From Aporrectodea caliginosa (Eukaryota; Annelida; Clitellata; Crassiclitellata; Lumbricidae), in contig JACEVL010000019.1 in assembly GCA_020284085.1 (NCBI GenBank), forward strand, positions 2,896,498 to 2,960,497: a DNA stretch of 64,000 nt, read 5' to 3'. Positions within the stretch are counted from its first letter, which is position 1; the number at the start of each line of letters is the position of its first letter. The notes beneath the pieces are model-generated. The model was not told the origin of the DNA. It did not search any database and was given only the letters and a program-made list of their open reading frames with translations. Made by a program: the position numbers and the translations under genes. This document shows, in pieces, positions 21,151-31,139 of this stretch.

Positions 21151-21236
21151 GCCAATCAGCGAAGTTTAAATGCTGATAGCTTTCTCAATCACTTTATAAA
21201 CTGAGTAGACTGCAAAGAGAGATGTTCTTCAGCATT
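21151..21236 (+). promoter_or_regulatory. Predicted promoter of RING gene
   Basis: A CCAAT box (21152-21156 in GCCAATCAGC), a TATA box (TATAAA at 21195-21200) and an initiator-like TTCAGCA with A at 21231 are arranged in the normal order. The TATA-to-start distance of about 36 bases is slightly long. Confidence 0.5.
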
Positions 21237-21354
21237 ATTACAAGATAAACAGTTAGATACTCATAATTTCATCGTCTTCCTTAACGTTTCTTAAGCTTTG
21301 CAATGGCTAGTTTATTAACATATTCTCAAATGGGCTCTCGTTTGCTTGCAATAG

Positions 21355-21747
21355 ATGGCTACTTATATCAACACAACAAATCTTACACCCGCTACACGTT
21401 GTCGTCTTCGAGATCTCCCAGTTCGCCGGGCAAATGCCGCGTCTACTGCCGCTATTGCTGCATCAGTGGAAGCTTCTGCTTCTACTACCGCCAGTGCTTC
21501 TCCGGTTTCACCTGCGACGTCCCCTGCGTCTCCGGATAAAACAGGCGCGCCGATGGGTCCCCTGTGTCCTGTGTGTTTAGTGAATGCAGCCGATACAGTG
21601 ATAATTCCGTGTGGGCATTGTGGTTGCATAAATTGCTTGCGCCGTGTGATGGGTGAGCTAGGAGTAGCTGCTCCACCTGGAGGGCAACGTTGCCCTGTGT
21701 GTCGTTCAATCATCGGAGACCTTGTCAAACTACATTTTGCTGCATAA
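21355..21747 (+). CDS. Small RING-finger protein (putative E3 ubiquitin ligase)
   Basis: 130 residues. Residues 28-62 are an Ala/Ser/Pro-rich linker; residues 71-116 are a complete C3HC4 RING with ligands C71, C74, C86, H88, C91, C94, C113 and C116 (CPVC, CGHCGCINC, CPVC). The short hydrophobic tail GDLVKLHFA after the last pair recalls IAP/MDM2-type RINGs, which dimerise through the tail. RING proteins usually carry ubiquitin from an E2 to a target; no substrate domain is present here. The start ATG follows an in-frame TAG at once. An out-of-frame ATG at 21303 in a better context precedes it; CTTGCAATAG just before the start could be a splice acceptor. Confidence 0.75.
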   Translation: MATYINTTNLTPATRCRLRDLPVRRANAASTAAIAASVEASASTTASASPVSPATSPASPDKTGAPMGPLCPVCLVNAADTVIIPCGHCGCINCLRRVMGELGVAAPPGGQRCPVCRSIIGDLVKLHFAA

Positions 21748-21919
21748 CGGGCACATTTAGGATTTATGTATAACAATAGTGACAGTCTTGTGTTCTTCTG
21801 ACATTCTTGTTGAATATTGTAAGAGCCAATATAATAATATTAATATTATATTCCAGAGAACTTATATAACATTATTCTTAATATTACACTATTGTATCCA
21901 AAGTTTTATTGTGTCCGTC

Positions 21920-22066
21920 AGATTTTCGGAGCTTTCATTTTCGAAACAAGTGATTTTCGGAACTATGAAGTATATAATCTTTTGGATTTCGGAAATGTGA
22001 TTTTCGGAGCTTTGATTTTCGGAGCTTTGATTTTCGGAGCTTTCATTTTCGGAACTATGAAGTATA
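21920..22066 (-). repeat. Right arm: inverted TCCGAAAATCAAAGC array
   Basis: The top strand reads TTTTCGGAGCTTTGA repeatedly; at least six units, complement of the left arm, with two ACTATGAAGTATA insertions. Confidence 0.93.
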
Positions 22067-22319
22067 CCCGTCACAAAGTTCGTTGTTCATCGGTCATATT
22101 ATTAATTTCACAAAATAGTTTTTCTACATTTATTAAGAGCCACGATCTGATGAATGAATCAAGCATCAATCGATGGCGCTACAGACGATTTATGTGCATG
22201 AAAAAGGCCTTGTTCAAGGTCTCTGCACATGCAGATATTGTCATGCATTTATTATGCGCCACTATCCAATGACGAAGCAATAAGTTCTCCCTGTCGGCTC
22301 AACCATCCATTTCTGGTGT

Positions 22320-22715
22320 CTCTCGTACAACATCCATCAAGGCCCTGGGAGTTATTATATGCGAAAAATTAACAATTACAGACCACATTAAAAAGATCCT
22401 CTGCTCTGGTTCTGCCTCACTATTATGCAATCCGACCCCTTAAAGCACATGGAGCCTCTGTCAAAGATCTTCAAACTATTACTAGAGCTACCACCATATA
22501 TCTCGCACGTTGTATGCCTCTCCGGCTTGGGGGGGCCTAGCGAGTGGAAGGGACAAAACCCGCCTCGATGGCTTCATGAACAGACTCAGGCTACTTACAT
22601 CCTGATGCTCTGACGGCTGAAACGCTAGCACAAGTGGCGTATACGCCGCTCTGTTCAGAGTAGTCCACGGCAATGAGCTTCATGTTCTCCGTGCAGCGAG
22701 AACCATTACAATATA
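22320..22715 (+). pseudogene. Jockey/CR1-type LINE, C-terminal RT fragment
   Basis: Across several frames the top strand encodes IKALGVIICEKLTITDHIK, YAIRPLKAHGAS and TRATTISR, then RDKTRLDGFMNR and DALTAETLAQ, the thumb/post-RT region shared by many invertebrate non-LTR elements. At least three frameshifts and no catalytic domain. Confidence 0.75.
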
Positions 22716-22954
22716 ATGGTAAAGCTGCATTGAAAGCTCATTGTCGAAAGTTATATTACAACTTCTGACACACAATTTCAAGGCCAAAGCTTTAACCAAT
22801 AGGCTATAACGTGTCCTACATTAATTTTTGTCGCTGGACCGTTGGCTGAGAGGCGAACGATTCAAATCCTCGTCCATGGAAGAGAGACATATTTTATGCT
22901 GACACTTCCTAATTCTTCGATTATTTCTATGATTCTACATGGACATTGTTAATG

Positions 22955-23015
22955 TAAATGTAAACGTAAATTGATAGAGCGCCACTGAGATAGGCGCTGC
23001 TGACTGCAGTGTCAT
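22955..23015 (-). mobile_element. CR1/L2-type 3' end fragment
   Basis: AATGTAAACGTAAATTGATA, then GAGCGCCACTGAGATAGGCG, is an antisense GCGCTC...AATTTACGTTTAC 3' end with tail. Confidence 0.5.
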
Positions 23016-23089
23016 TTTCATAACTAACAAAGAGGAAAGTTTTCAGGCGATTGAGGAACTGAAGACAGAATGAAGATCTACATGTATGT

Positions 23090-23560
23090 GCATCGTCATC
23101 CTCAGTCTCTTCTGTCTTCCTCTTCCTCCTCCTCTGCTCATCATTCCTTTTGTTCCTGTTCCTTTCCTTCTTTTCTTGTTTCTTTCCCATGGCACTGTCC
23201 CTGTGACTTTCCTTCTTTCCTTCTGTCCTAGTTCCTTTGCTTCTGTTCCTTTTCCTTCCTTTTATTCATGTTCTTAATCTCATGTTTTTGTTACTTCCCT
23301 TCTGTTCCTGTTCTTTTCCTACTCAACGTCTTCATCCTTCTCCTCCTCTTCTTCCTCATGCTCATCCTCCTTCTTTATAAACTTCTCCCTCCTTCACATC
23401 TTCTTTCTCTTTTTCTTCCTCCTTCTTCCTCCCTCTTGCGCTCCAACCCTCCAACTTTTCTTCTTCCTCCTCCCCGCCCCTCCTTCTCCTCCCCACTCCT
23501 CTTCCTCTTTCTACATCTCCCTTCTCCTCCACATCCTCCTCCACATCATCCTCAGAGGAG
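23090..23560. repeat. Polypyrimidine tract 1
   Basis: About 470 bases with long TCC/TTC runs on the top strand. Open frames here are low-complexity Ser/Pro/Leu. Confidence 0.9.
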
Positions 23561-23762
23561 TCCTTCTGATTGCATTTTTAGCGGATGAATGATCGTCGAC
23601 CTTTGACCCCCGGTCATCAATCACCTGTCAGACTGTCTCATAAGACCCACGTGTCATTTGCTCTGCACGAATCGAGGCGTTTATATAGCTCCTCTTTTGA
23701 CCTCTGACCTCGACCTCACTTCGTCATAGATTGTCCTATTTGTATCATGAGAATTTATACCC

Positions 23763-24015
23763 AATACATATACACTGCGAACGAAAAAAAGAACGATCAG
23801 TTATTGCTTGACTCCCAAATGCATAAACTGTGAGCGAAAAAAGCAAAGCCTTAAATATTGCTACATCTCCTTCATATACATCGTGATCGAAAAAAGTGAA
23901 CCATTGATTATTTTGAAAGTCCAATGCATCCAATGTGAAGGATAAGATGAACCATTAAATCATTGCTAAATTCCGAAAACGTGTATTGGTCTAACACGTG
24001 AACGAAAAAGCCGTC
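23763..24015. repeat. Degenerate tandem repeat of about 57-60 bp
   Basis: GTGAGCGAAAAAAGCAAAGCC-like words recur with CATT/TATTGCT between: four diverged units beginning near 23768, 23822, 23879 and 23930. Confidence 0.6.
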
Positions 24016-24119
24016 TCCGTGTCTTTTTGTAAAGTTAAATGGTATTAAAACATTTGAATCATAAAGCAGTAAGTATGTAAGTGTTTTGCAGATGTCAAGC
24101 TCATATGCATTAGAATTAA

Positions 24120-24545
24120 ATTAGAATTTAATCTATTTACCCAATTTTTTACATTTATTAACGAATGCAATAGGAACTAAATTTGTCCACGAAGCTAGGT
24201 AATAAATGTAAAATGATAGAAATAGGAATTAAATTTTAAATAAATAAAATCAGGACTAAGTTCAAATTTAAAAGTACAAACTAAATTTAAAATCATGAAC
24301 TAGGAAATGAATTTAAAATTGTAAAAATAAGATTTACTTATAATGTAAAGTTAGAAACTAAATTTAAAATAATTAAAATAAGCACGCAATTCAAAATTGA
24401 TTAATTAAAAGGAGAAACTAAATTTAAAATGATGAAAATAGGAACAAAATTTAAATACAAAATGAATCAAAATTTAAAATTATTATGAAAATATAAATTA
24501 AATTTAAAAACATTAAACTAGAAACAAAACTTGTTTTAGGAATAA
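24120..24545. repeat. AT-rich tandem of GAACTAAATTTAAAAT words
   Basis: Imperfect units of about 25-35 bp (AAACTAAATTTAAAAT, ATGAAAATAGGAAC) repeated across the stretch; very low GC. Confidence 0.7.
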
Positions 24546-24559
24546 AACTCAAACTTTAA

Positions 24560-25129
24560 CTTTAAAATTTATCAATATTTGTTTATTGGAAATATTCAAG
24601 TTGACACTTAATAACAGATAATGGGACAGTTCACAGCTCTATTCGGGGAGATGGGCCAATCGGAGCCAATCGGTCAGCCCTCCCTAGGCCTTCTCATTAG
24701 TTCTAACACATGTTCACATACACGTAGAGGAGTCGTGGTATAAAGTTGCAGTCGTCCTTTGTGACAGTGTAAACTCATGCGCCCGGGTTCTGAGGTTGTA
24801 ACTATGGCAACGAGGCTCTTCTGAGTATATATGGTTTTGATTTAAGATGGTTACCCTAAATGGGATTCATCTGCCGCAGCAGCTAGTTGTCCCTCTTGGG
24901 GTGGTTGGCCCGAGAAACCCCTGCAGCAATTGCTCGATCCTCGCTCTTTCCCGTGTGAGCCGGCGATGCGTACATGAAAGATGCGTTTGTGGCCATTCTT
25001 GCGACCCCCTGCAGGATGGCGGGAGGGAGGCGGGATACCATGCGACCGCAGGACTCCGAGTACGTACAGGGACAAGGCGCAGGATGGCAGAACCCCAGCG
25101 AGGTACGGGGGCAGTGTCAAGATCAGGTT
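24560..25129. other. Unassigned, GC-richer interval
   Basis: 24850-25130 is GC-rich and open on both strands, but neither translation shows a domain I know. It ends at a hAT target site. Confidence 0.4.
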
Positions 25130-25137
25130 ACTTCCAG

Positions 25138-25273
25138 CAGTGGCGTAAATTATGGGAGGGACAGAGGGGGGACTGTCCCCCCAAAGTTTTGACTTAAGCC
25201 TTTCTGTCCCCCCAAAATCCAGCCCTCGTAGGTACTCTGTCCCCCCAAAGTTATGTATAGATTTTCGCCTCTG
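25138..25273. mobile_element. hAT-like MITE, 136 bp, decayed termini
   Basis: It starts CAGTGGCGTAAA and ends TTTCGCCTCTG, with exact 8-bp duplications ACTTCCAG at 25130-25137 and 25274-25281. CTGTCCCCCCAAA repeats inside. The target duplication identifies the element although the right TIR has mutated. Confidence 0.82.
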
Positions 25274-25629
25274 ACTTCCAGTACCCACCGATGGAATTAC
25301 TCGCCTGGTAATATTGGGGGAGGGTTGGGTGTGCGTCTCCGTTCCTTCCTCAAAACAATTATGGTCCAAGCATCCGAGATGGATTCTGAGGAAGATAATT
25401 GTCTTTAGCCCAGGTAGAGATACATGGTCGAACTCTACAGAAACTGTTGCTAGATGGTTTGAGCCGACGACCATGCAGATAATTATGAGTCATCTGCATA
25501 TTAGGCCATGACGTGGAAGTCATGGAGAGAATGGGGATCAGATCTGATTCAGAAACCCCGACGATGTATATGACGCTGGGACTATCCAGGAGCCTTGTAT
25601 GACACTGGTGTTGATTTCAACATCTCCAG
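25274..25629. other. Unassigned interval between MITE and RT fragment
   Basis: No family recognised; it may be the non-conserved part of the LINE that follows. Confidence 0.35.
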
Positions 25630-26070
25630 ATAACATGCATATATGTATACTTGGTAATGTAGACTCTGTTTTGAAAGTAATTTACCAGCCAGTTGTAAGT
25701 TTCGTCAGGTAGATCCAATTTGAGCATCAGTGTACGATGGCCGACCGTATCGAAGGCCTTGGAGTAATCCATCGATATTGCCGCACAAAAGTCGTTTCTT
25801 AACAGCATGGTTGAGATTTTGCTGAAGAAGAGCAATGTTGGCTTCGGTGGTGGACTCTGTCGGCCTGAATGAGAATTGGTCGCCCAGGTTATCCTTGATA
25901 GGAGGGAGACTCAATGCCGGATAAAGGTATGAATGAACTATAATTCTCTGGACAGTAGGGACAATGGAAATTGAGCGGAAGTCTGCAGGAGTTGTGGGTT
26001 TGGAGACCTTTGGAATTGGGCAGACTGCTCCTGTTAATAATAGCATCATCTGTAACAATGCCACGGAAAG
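25630..26070 (-). pseudogene. Non-LTR reverse transcriptase fragment
   Basis: Reading down the bottom strand: PIPKVSKPTTPADFRSISIV (RT block 1), DQFSFRPTESTTEANIALLQ (block 2), then a phase change near 25800 and AISMDYSKAFDTVGHRTL (block A, with the first catalytic Asp of DYSKAFD) and LDLPDETYNWLVNYF. The YADD block is absent, so the copy is truncated and inactive. Order and spacing are those of CR1/jockey-clade RTs. Confidence 0.88.
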
Positions 26071-26689
26071 TGATAATGAACAGTCAATAGACTATTATAA
26101 GTAAGTGGCCTGCTCTCTTGCTGAAGGCCTATGTTGAGGCCTAAGGTGATCACTTTGAACAGAAATTCATATAAAAATATGTTTAGTTCAATTAACTGAA
26201 ATTTTCCCGTTTGGGTAAAATATTACTGTTAATTTTCATGAGTTGTTTTAATATTTCTATTGACATCATTATTGTAACAGTAACAGGAGCAAAAGCAAAC
26301 AACAGTGATGCACATTGCATTCCTATAACACGAAACCGTAACACGGGTCACTTTCAAAGTATTGTATTACTCTCATTAATATAGTCGTATACGAAAGGAA
26401 GTTTACTCTGATCGAACATTGCTTCCAAATTTATATAGGAACCATGATAGTGACTGTACAAAATGATGGAGCCAATAAATTTGAATGAGTTTGTTTTTAT
26501 GGTTCACCGTATACAGTGTATACACATAGCATAGCCTACTTGTTAAAATAATAGATGTATTTAATCCGACAAGTCTGTAAACATTTCTAAACAAGACAAG
26601 TATAATAAACGTTTGGGCTTGTATTGTGTATATCAGTCTGTATGTTTTGTCATGTAATTTGTATGCGTTGGGCCGCATGCGTAAGTGTG

Positions 26690-26763
26690 TTTGTGTGTTT
26701 GTGTGTGCTTGCGATCGTGTGTGTGTATGTGTGTGTGTGGTGTGTGAGAGAGAGAGAGAAAGT

Positions 26764-26826
<63 letters not shown>

Positions 26827-26965
26827 GACAGACAGATGCAGAGACAGACAGACAGACAGACAGAGACAGACAGACAGAGACAGACAGACAGAGACAGACA
26901 GAGACAGACAGAGACAGACAGAGACAGACAGAGACAGAGAGACAGACAGAGACAGAGAGTAGTAG
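26690..26965. repeat. (GT)n-(GA)n-(CAGA)n compound microsatellite
   Basis: TGTG runs give way to GAGA at 26745 and to CAGA/GACA at 26785-26960. Reads as Arg/Asp or Thr/Asp frames on one strand and Ser/Leu/Cys/Val on the other. Confidence 0.95.
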
Positions 26966-27054
26966 GCCTATACATGAATGTGGTGTGTGTAAAAGACGCA
27001 TATAATATATAATATTATATACAACCGTTGTAAAAATAGGATAAGCAAGGGTGA

Positions 27055-27098
<44 letters not shown>

Positions 27099-27239
27099 AA
27101 TATACACACACTTATTAGACGTACGACTCGAACAAGTAACCTCAGGCGCGGAACTATTTTGGCAGAGGGTCATTATGGCGGTCACACCGTCCTTTTTTCC
27201 CTAACCAGAAACGCATTGCATTGACGCTATTCGACATTA

Positions 27240-27480
27240 TCGCATCAAGACGGAAGTATGTACTGCGCATGTCCGTTCGTCTGTGTCCCATTAGTTACCC
27301 GCCATAAACAAGCAGACGATAGATAACTTCGCCTCAGGCGGCTCTTTCGAGGGGCGGGGCTTCGAAGTTGATTGATGGCTGGCTTCTCGAGGCTGATTTA
27401 AGGGATGGCGGTTGGCTGTTGAATGACACGTGATGTCGTCAGCTAGGAGGGCGGAGCTAAAATTGACTGACGTGCGACGG
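27240..27480. promoter_or_regulatory. CpG-rich promoter-like stretch
   Basis: Within 240 bases: ACGGAAGT (ETS-like), TACTGCGCATG (NRF1-like half), GGGGCGGGGC (GC box, 27351), ACACGTGAT (E-box, 27427) and ACTGACGTGCG (CRE-like). No known repeat is recognised. It might be a housekeeping-type promoter or an unrecognised transposon end; no ORF starts in either flank. Confidence 0.3.
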
Positions 27481-27682
27481 ATTATTATTAGAACCATAAA
27501 ATATCTCAACGAGAAAGTATATATATAACTAAATTTATTTAGCTTTTTGTTAATAATAACTTATTTGTAAAATGCAGTATTTACTTATAACGTTGGATTT
27601 CCTCCATGTTCTCCTCTCGCTTATTCTCTTCTCTTCCTACTGCTTCTCCTCTCTTCATCGTGGTCTCCTCCGCGTAGGCTAC

Positions 27683-28012
27683 CAGTGGCGTAACGAGGGG
27701 GGCAGGGGGGCGGCCGCCCCCGGGCGCAGGAGGGGGGCGCAAAATTAGGTCTGAAAATGTGTTTTTGTTAAAGAAATCAGGTAAAAATTGAAAAATAGGT
27801 TAAAAAGTAACTTTTGTACGTGAGTCTGGGGCGCAGCGGGCAAGGGGGGGGGGCGCAAAATGATATTTGACAAGTTTATTGTTAAAAACAGAGAAACAGA
27901 GGAAAAAGCAAAAAAAAAAAAAAAAAAAAGTCATCAGAAATTTTGGCGGAAGTCATAAAAAATTTTCAGGAAATTCTTGCCCCGGGCGCACGAACCCCTA
28001 GTTACGCCACTG
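27683..28012. mobile_element. hAT-like MITE (CAGTGGCGTAAC termini)
   Basis: Ends CAGTGGCGTAAC / GTTACGCCACTG, with exact 8-bp duplications TAGGCTAC (27675-27682, 28013-28020). Subterminal GGGGGGCGCA occurs twice near the left and CCCCGGGCGCA near the right. An A-run lies at 27909-27929. Confidence 0.92.
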
Positions 28013-28020
28013 TAGGCTAC

Positions 28021-28755
28021 TATTCTTCCCTCTTTTTCTCCTGCTCCTTTCTTCTGCGCTCTTCTCTTCCTCTCTTCTCCTCCTTCCTCCCTTCCTCATG
28101 CCCCTCTTTTCTTCCTCCTACTCCTCTTCTTCCTTTCTTCCTCCTCCATATCCTCCTCCTTTCTTCTCGTCCTCCCTCCCCTCCTCCTCCTCCTCCTCCT
28201 ACACCTCCTCCACCTCCTCTCCTTCCTTTTCCTCTTCTTCCTCCTTCTCTCCTTTTCTTCCTCCTCATCTCTCTTCCTTTAATCTTTCTTCCTCCTCCAT
28301 TTTTCTTCCTCCACTTCCTCCTCCTTATCCTCCGCTCTCCTCCTTTTTCTTTCTTCTCCTCATTTTTTGTTCTTCTTTCTCCTCCTCCTCCTCCTCCTCC
28401 TCGTCCGCCTCCTCCTCCTCTTCTCCCTCCTTTTCTCTTCTTTCTTCTCCTCCTCTTCTCTTCTTCCTTCTCCTCCTTTTTTGTTCTTCCTTCTCCTCCT
28501 CCACCTTTTCTCTTCTTCCTCCTCCTTCTCTTTCTTGTTCCTCCTCCTAATTCTTCCTTCTCCTCCTTTTCTTCTTCTCCTCCTTCCTTTTTCCTCCTCC
28601 TCCTCCTCCTCCTTCGTCCTCCTTCCTTCCTCCTCATTCTCCCTCTTTTTCTTCTTCCTCCTCCTCCTCCTCCTCCTCCTTTTCCTCCGCCTCCTTTTTC
28701 TTTTCTTTCTCCTTCCCTACTTTTCTTCTTCCTCCTCTCCTTCCGCCTCCCAGTT
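28021..28755. repeat. Polypyrimidine tract 2, about 735 bases
   Basis: Nearly uninterrupted CCT/TTC on the top strand, starting directly after the hAT target duplication. Homopurine-homopyrimidine DNA of this length can form triplex H-DNA. The long reading frames on both strands are by-products. Confidence 0.92.
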
Positions 28756-28954
28756 AGGTCTACAATTCCTCATTCTGTCCACTAAAGTGACTTTTATCAC
28801 CAGACAATTGATTATGAAACACCGTCGTTAAACAATCAAACTATTAAACAAACAATTATTGTAATATTCATTTTGCATTCGCTAAGCGCCAAATCCAATG
28901 ACCATGCATCAATCGATGGCGCTGAGCAAATGTTCTGGTCTCAGAGGAAGAGGA

Positions 28955-29190
28955 TCCAACTGGGGTATGTTCGGTGCCTTGCAGCTGGAGGGTTGCGGGT
29001 TCGAATCCACCTCAAAGTCGCCGCGTAGGGACCCTGGGCAAGTCCTTCACTCGCAATTGCTCATGCGCTTCGGCGTGAAACTCCGATTCAGCGTTCGCGC
29101 AGTAGTCGGGAGCGCCTCTGAATGGGAAATCTGGTAGGGGGCGCTATAACAAGTGTTCATATACAATACAGTACAATACAACGCAAGCGC
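28955..29190 (+). mobile_element. tRNA-like SINE, family C, with CR1-like tail
   Basis: B box GGTTCGAATCC (28998-29008), a CCCTGGGCAAGTCCTTCACTC core shared with 48800 and 54350, then GAGCGCCTCTGAATGGG and GGGGGCGCTATAAC, a CR1/L2-like 3' end. The tail suggests mobilisation by that LINE. Confidence 0.7.
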
Positions 29191-29323
29191 ACCATGACAG
29201 CTAATAGGAAAATGTTTATTTCCAGAGCTTAGCGACACTTTTTGGCTACCAGGGTTATTGCTGTCAACCATTTCTTGCCATTAATTTAAAGTACGACCAA
29301 TCAACTTATTATTATATTTTTCC

Positions 29324-29372
29324 AAAGTTTAACGACAAGTTATAATTATTGTCGTTGACGTCTGTAAAGATA
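29324..29372 (-). mobile_element. Type 2 hairpin with 8-bp stem
   Basis: AACGACAA (29331-29338) pairs with TTGTCGTT (29349-29356) around a GTTATAATTA loop; GTTGACGTC follows. Confidence 0.75.
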
Positions 29373-29424
29373 ATAATACTTGTTTTCACAAAGGATCAAA
29401 TTCTATGTCAGTAATATACTTTGT

Positions 29425-29675
29425 GTTTCATGCATACATATAGTATTGGCTAACAGTGTTTTACAGGTGTCAAACTGACAACTGACAACTTTTTATTTCC
29501 AGGAACACAATTCATATAATTCCCGTTGTCTAAGCCTATAATTATAACATCTTTTAACACTGTTGTGAAGGTGTCTAAGCTGTCGGTTAGTTGCACTTGT
29601 TTAACGACGCTGTTTCATAACTTCTGTCCTTACTCCAGGCTTGGGATTTGCGCTGCCAGAGAACGAGTAGTGGTG
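29425..29675 (-). mobile_element. T boxes and truncated type 1 SINE
   Basis: Two T-box-like words (GTTTTACAGGTGTC at 29457, GTGAAGGTGTCTAAG at 29565) precede TTTAACGACGCTG; the type 1 body has lost its GTCGCCCTCC part. Confidence 0.6.
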
Positions 29676-29754
29676 CAGTGTGTACTTTTCCCATGCCTAT
29701 GTATATCACCTGTTGACTTTGTTTTGAAGGTATCTATCAAGAGAAAGTTCTTAC

Positions 29755-30170
29755 TAGGGTGTGGCCGAATCTTGATCCGGAAATCGGTATGCGCCGGATT
29801 TTGCCCTAGACCGATTAATCGGAATCGGCGCATCCCAGGACCACCGATCCAAATACCAAAAGAAATAATTTGTTAACCAAAAACAATTTCCTTTTTCCAT
29901 TTTTACAAAATTAGTTACCCCTTTTTGATGACCTGGAACCGGGTAATTTTTAATCTTTATCATTGAAAGTCCGTGTAAACTAATAAAATTCGTTTGAATT
30001 AAATCTCGCCAGAAATTACAAGATTTTGCATTTTTTTATTTCTGCGATCGTTGAGTAATCAACAGTGTCTAGAACCAAATAAAGTATTGCCGATTAATCG
30101 GATCGAATCCAGATTCCGAGTAATATCTGGATTCGGAAATCGGCAAAAAATGCCATTCGGTCACACCCTG
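29755..30170. mobile_element. hAT-like MITE (TAGGGTGTGGCCGAAT termini)
   Basis: TAGGGTGTGGCCGAAT at the left and ATTCGGTCACACCCTG at the right are inverted repeats with two mismatches. CCGATTAATCGGA words are repeated subterminally at both ends. No matching 8-bp duplication seen. Confidence 0.7.
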
Positions 30171-31139
30171 GCTCTGAACAATCGGATATAGAGTGCCTCA
30201 CAGTGTTTGAACTCGTGGTTTAGCCACATGATCTGACCCTTGATGACTTTTTGCTTGAGTGAAACAGTCGTACAATCGCCTGATTACAACTCATGCTATT
30301 AAATTGTTCATAATATAATCACGTAATTGTCTGGCGTCGCTAAAAAGAGGAAGTCGTTAGAGACGTCCTGACATTGCGACTCAGGTACAATATGAAATAA
30401 AACGTATTCATTCTGTAGATTTCACTGCTTACAAAAATTTAATATTAATGTTGCATTCAACTTCCACACCTTTTAACTGAGAGTTACATAAGTAATATTT
30501 GCGTCCCGACCTCTGCATCACATTTAACTGTAACTTTTGTCACAAGCTGACGTTAAACTGAAGATTAAAAATAATCACTTTGACAAAAATTCAAAGTAGA
30601 ATAAGGATCTAATGTCATAATTAAACTCATAATTATATGTATTAAGTCTTGTGGCCGATGTTGTGTTTTTACTTTTGAGATTTCTTGTATGGGACAATTG
30701 CTGCAGAATATTGTTTCATTTGCATCAAATCATTTAGGTTTGGCGACTGTTCCTTCTCTGTCTCTGGACCCACTGTATGGAATGGTCAATTCCAACCCCA
30801 TCATCAGCCTTATTTTTCCTGGATTGGGTTGGGCCGCCACCTAGCGAGTGATCTTTACAACTGACGATGTAGTTCAGATTCATTCGCTAGAGGCGCCACT
30901 GAAGCAACCATCAGCCAATTGCTTCCAGCTAGGGTCTGCTATAGACGATCTAAATCAATCGGTAATAATAATTCCGACAGCGCTGAGCGAATATGGGATA
31001 TTCCAGAGATGCTGGTTGTGGAAGGGCTTGACCTCTATTGACAAAGGTCATGCCCTGCCATGTTTAAAAAGTGCACAGAGGAGATGGTTTTAACCTCATC
31101 GCCCACACGCGGCAAAATGCTGGTTCCATGTATGATTCA
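30171..31139. other. Unassigned interval
   Basis: An 81-codon frame from 30848 has no recognised domain. CCTAGCGAG, TTGGGTTGGGCCGCC and nearby words do not match the families seen elsewhere. Confidence 0.4.

Larger units (their letters stand above)
20566..22066 (+). mobile_element. Foldback-like element carrying a RING-finger gene
   Basis: The left arm (20566-20812) and right arm (21920-22066) are tandem arrays of the same 16-20 bp word, TCCGAAAAtCAAAGC, in opposite orientations. Long inverted ends built of tandem repeats are the hallmark of foldback elements. Between them lie a duplicated leader, a CCAAT-TATA-initiator promoter and a 130-codon RING ORF. ACTATGAAGTATA occurs three times in one orientation (20833, 21962, 22055). 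No target duplication is visible. It could also be an unrelated cassette between two arrays. Confidence 0.72.

Noticed and set aside
20566..22066. CRISPR-like array
   Set aside because: The short repeats have no unique spacers, are inverted at two sites, and the DNA is eukaryotic.
24851..25474. 207-codon bottom-strand frame
   Set aside because: It crosses a hAT MITE (25138-25273) and both target duplications, so it cannot be an old gene; no domain seen.
26403..27109. Frames of 110-190 codons rich in Cys/Leu/Ser/Val or Arg/Asp/Thr
   Set aside because: Translations of the GT/GA/CAGA compound microsatellite.
27943..28831. Long open frames (150-280 codons) on both strands
   Set aside because: They are produced by the polypyrimidine tract: only Ser/Pro/Leu/Phe on one strand and Arg/Lys/Glu/Gly on the other, in overlapping frames.
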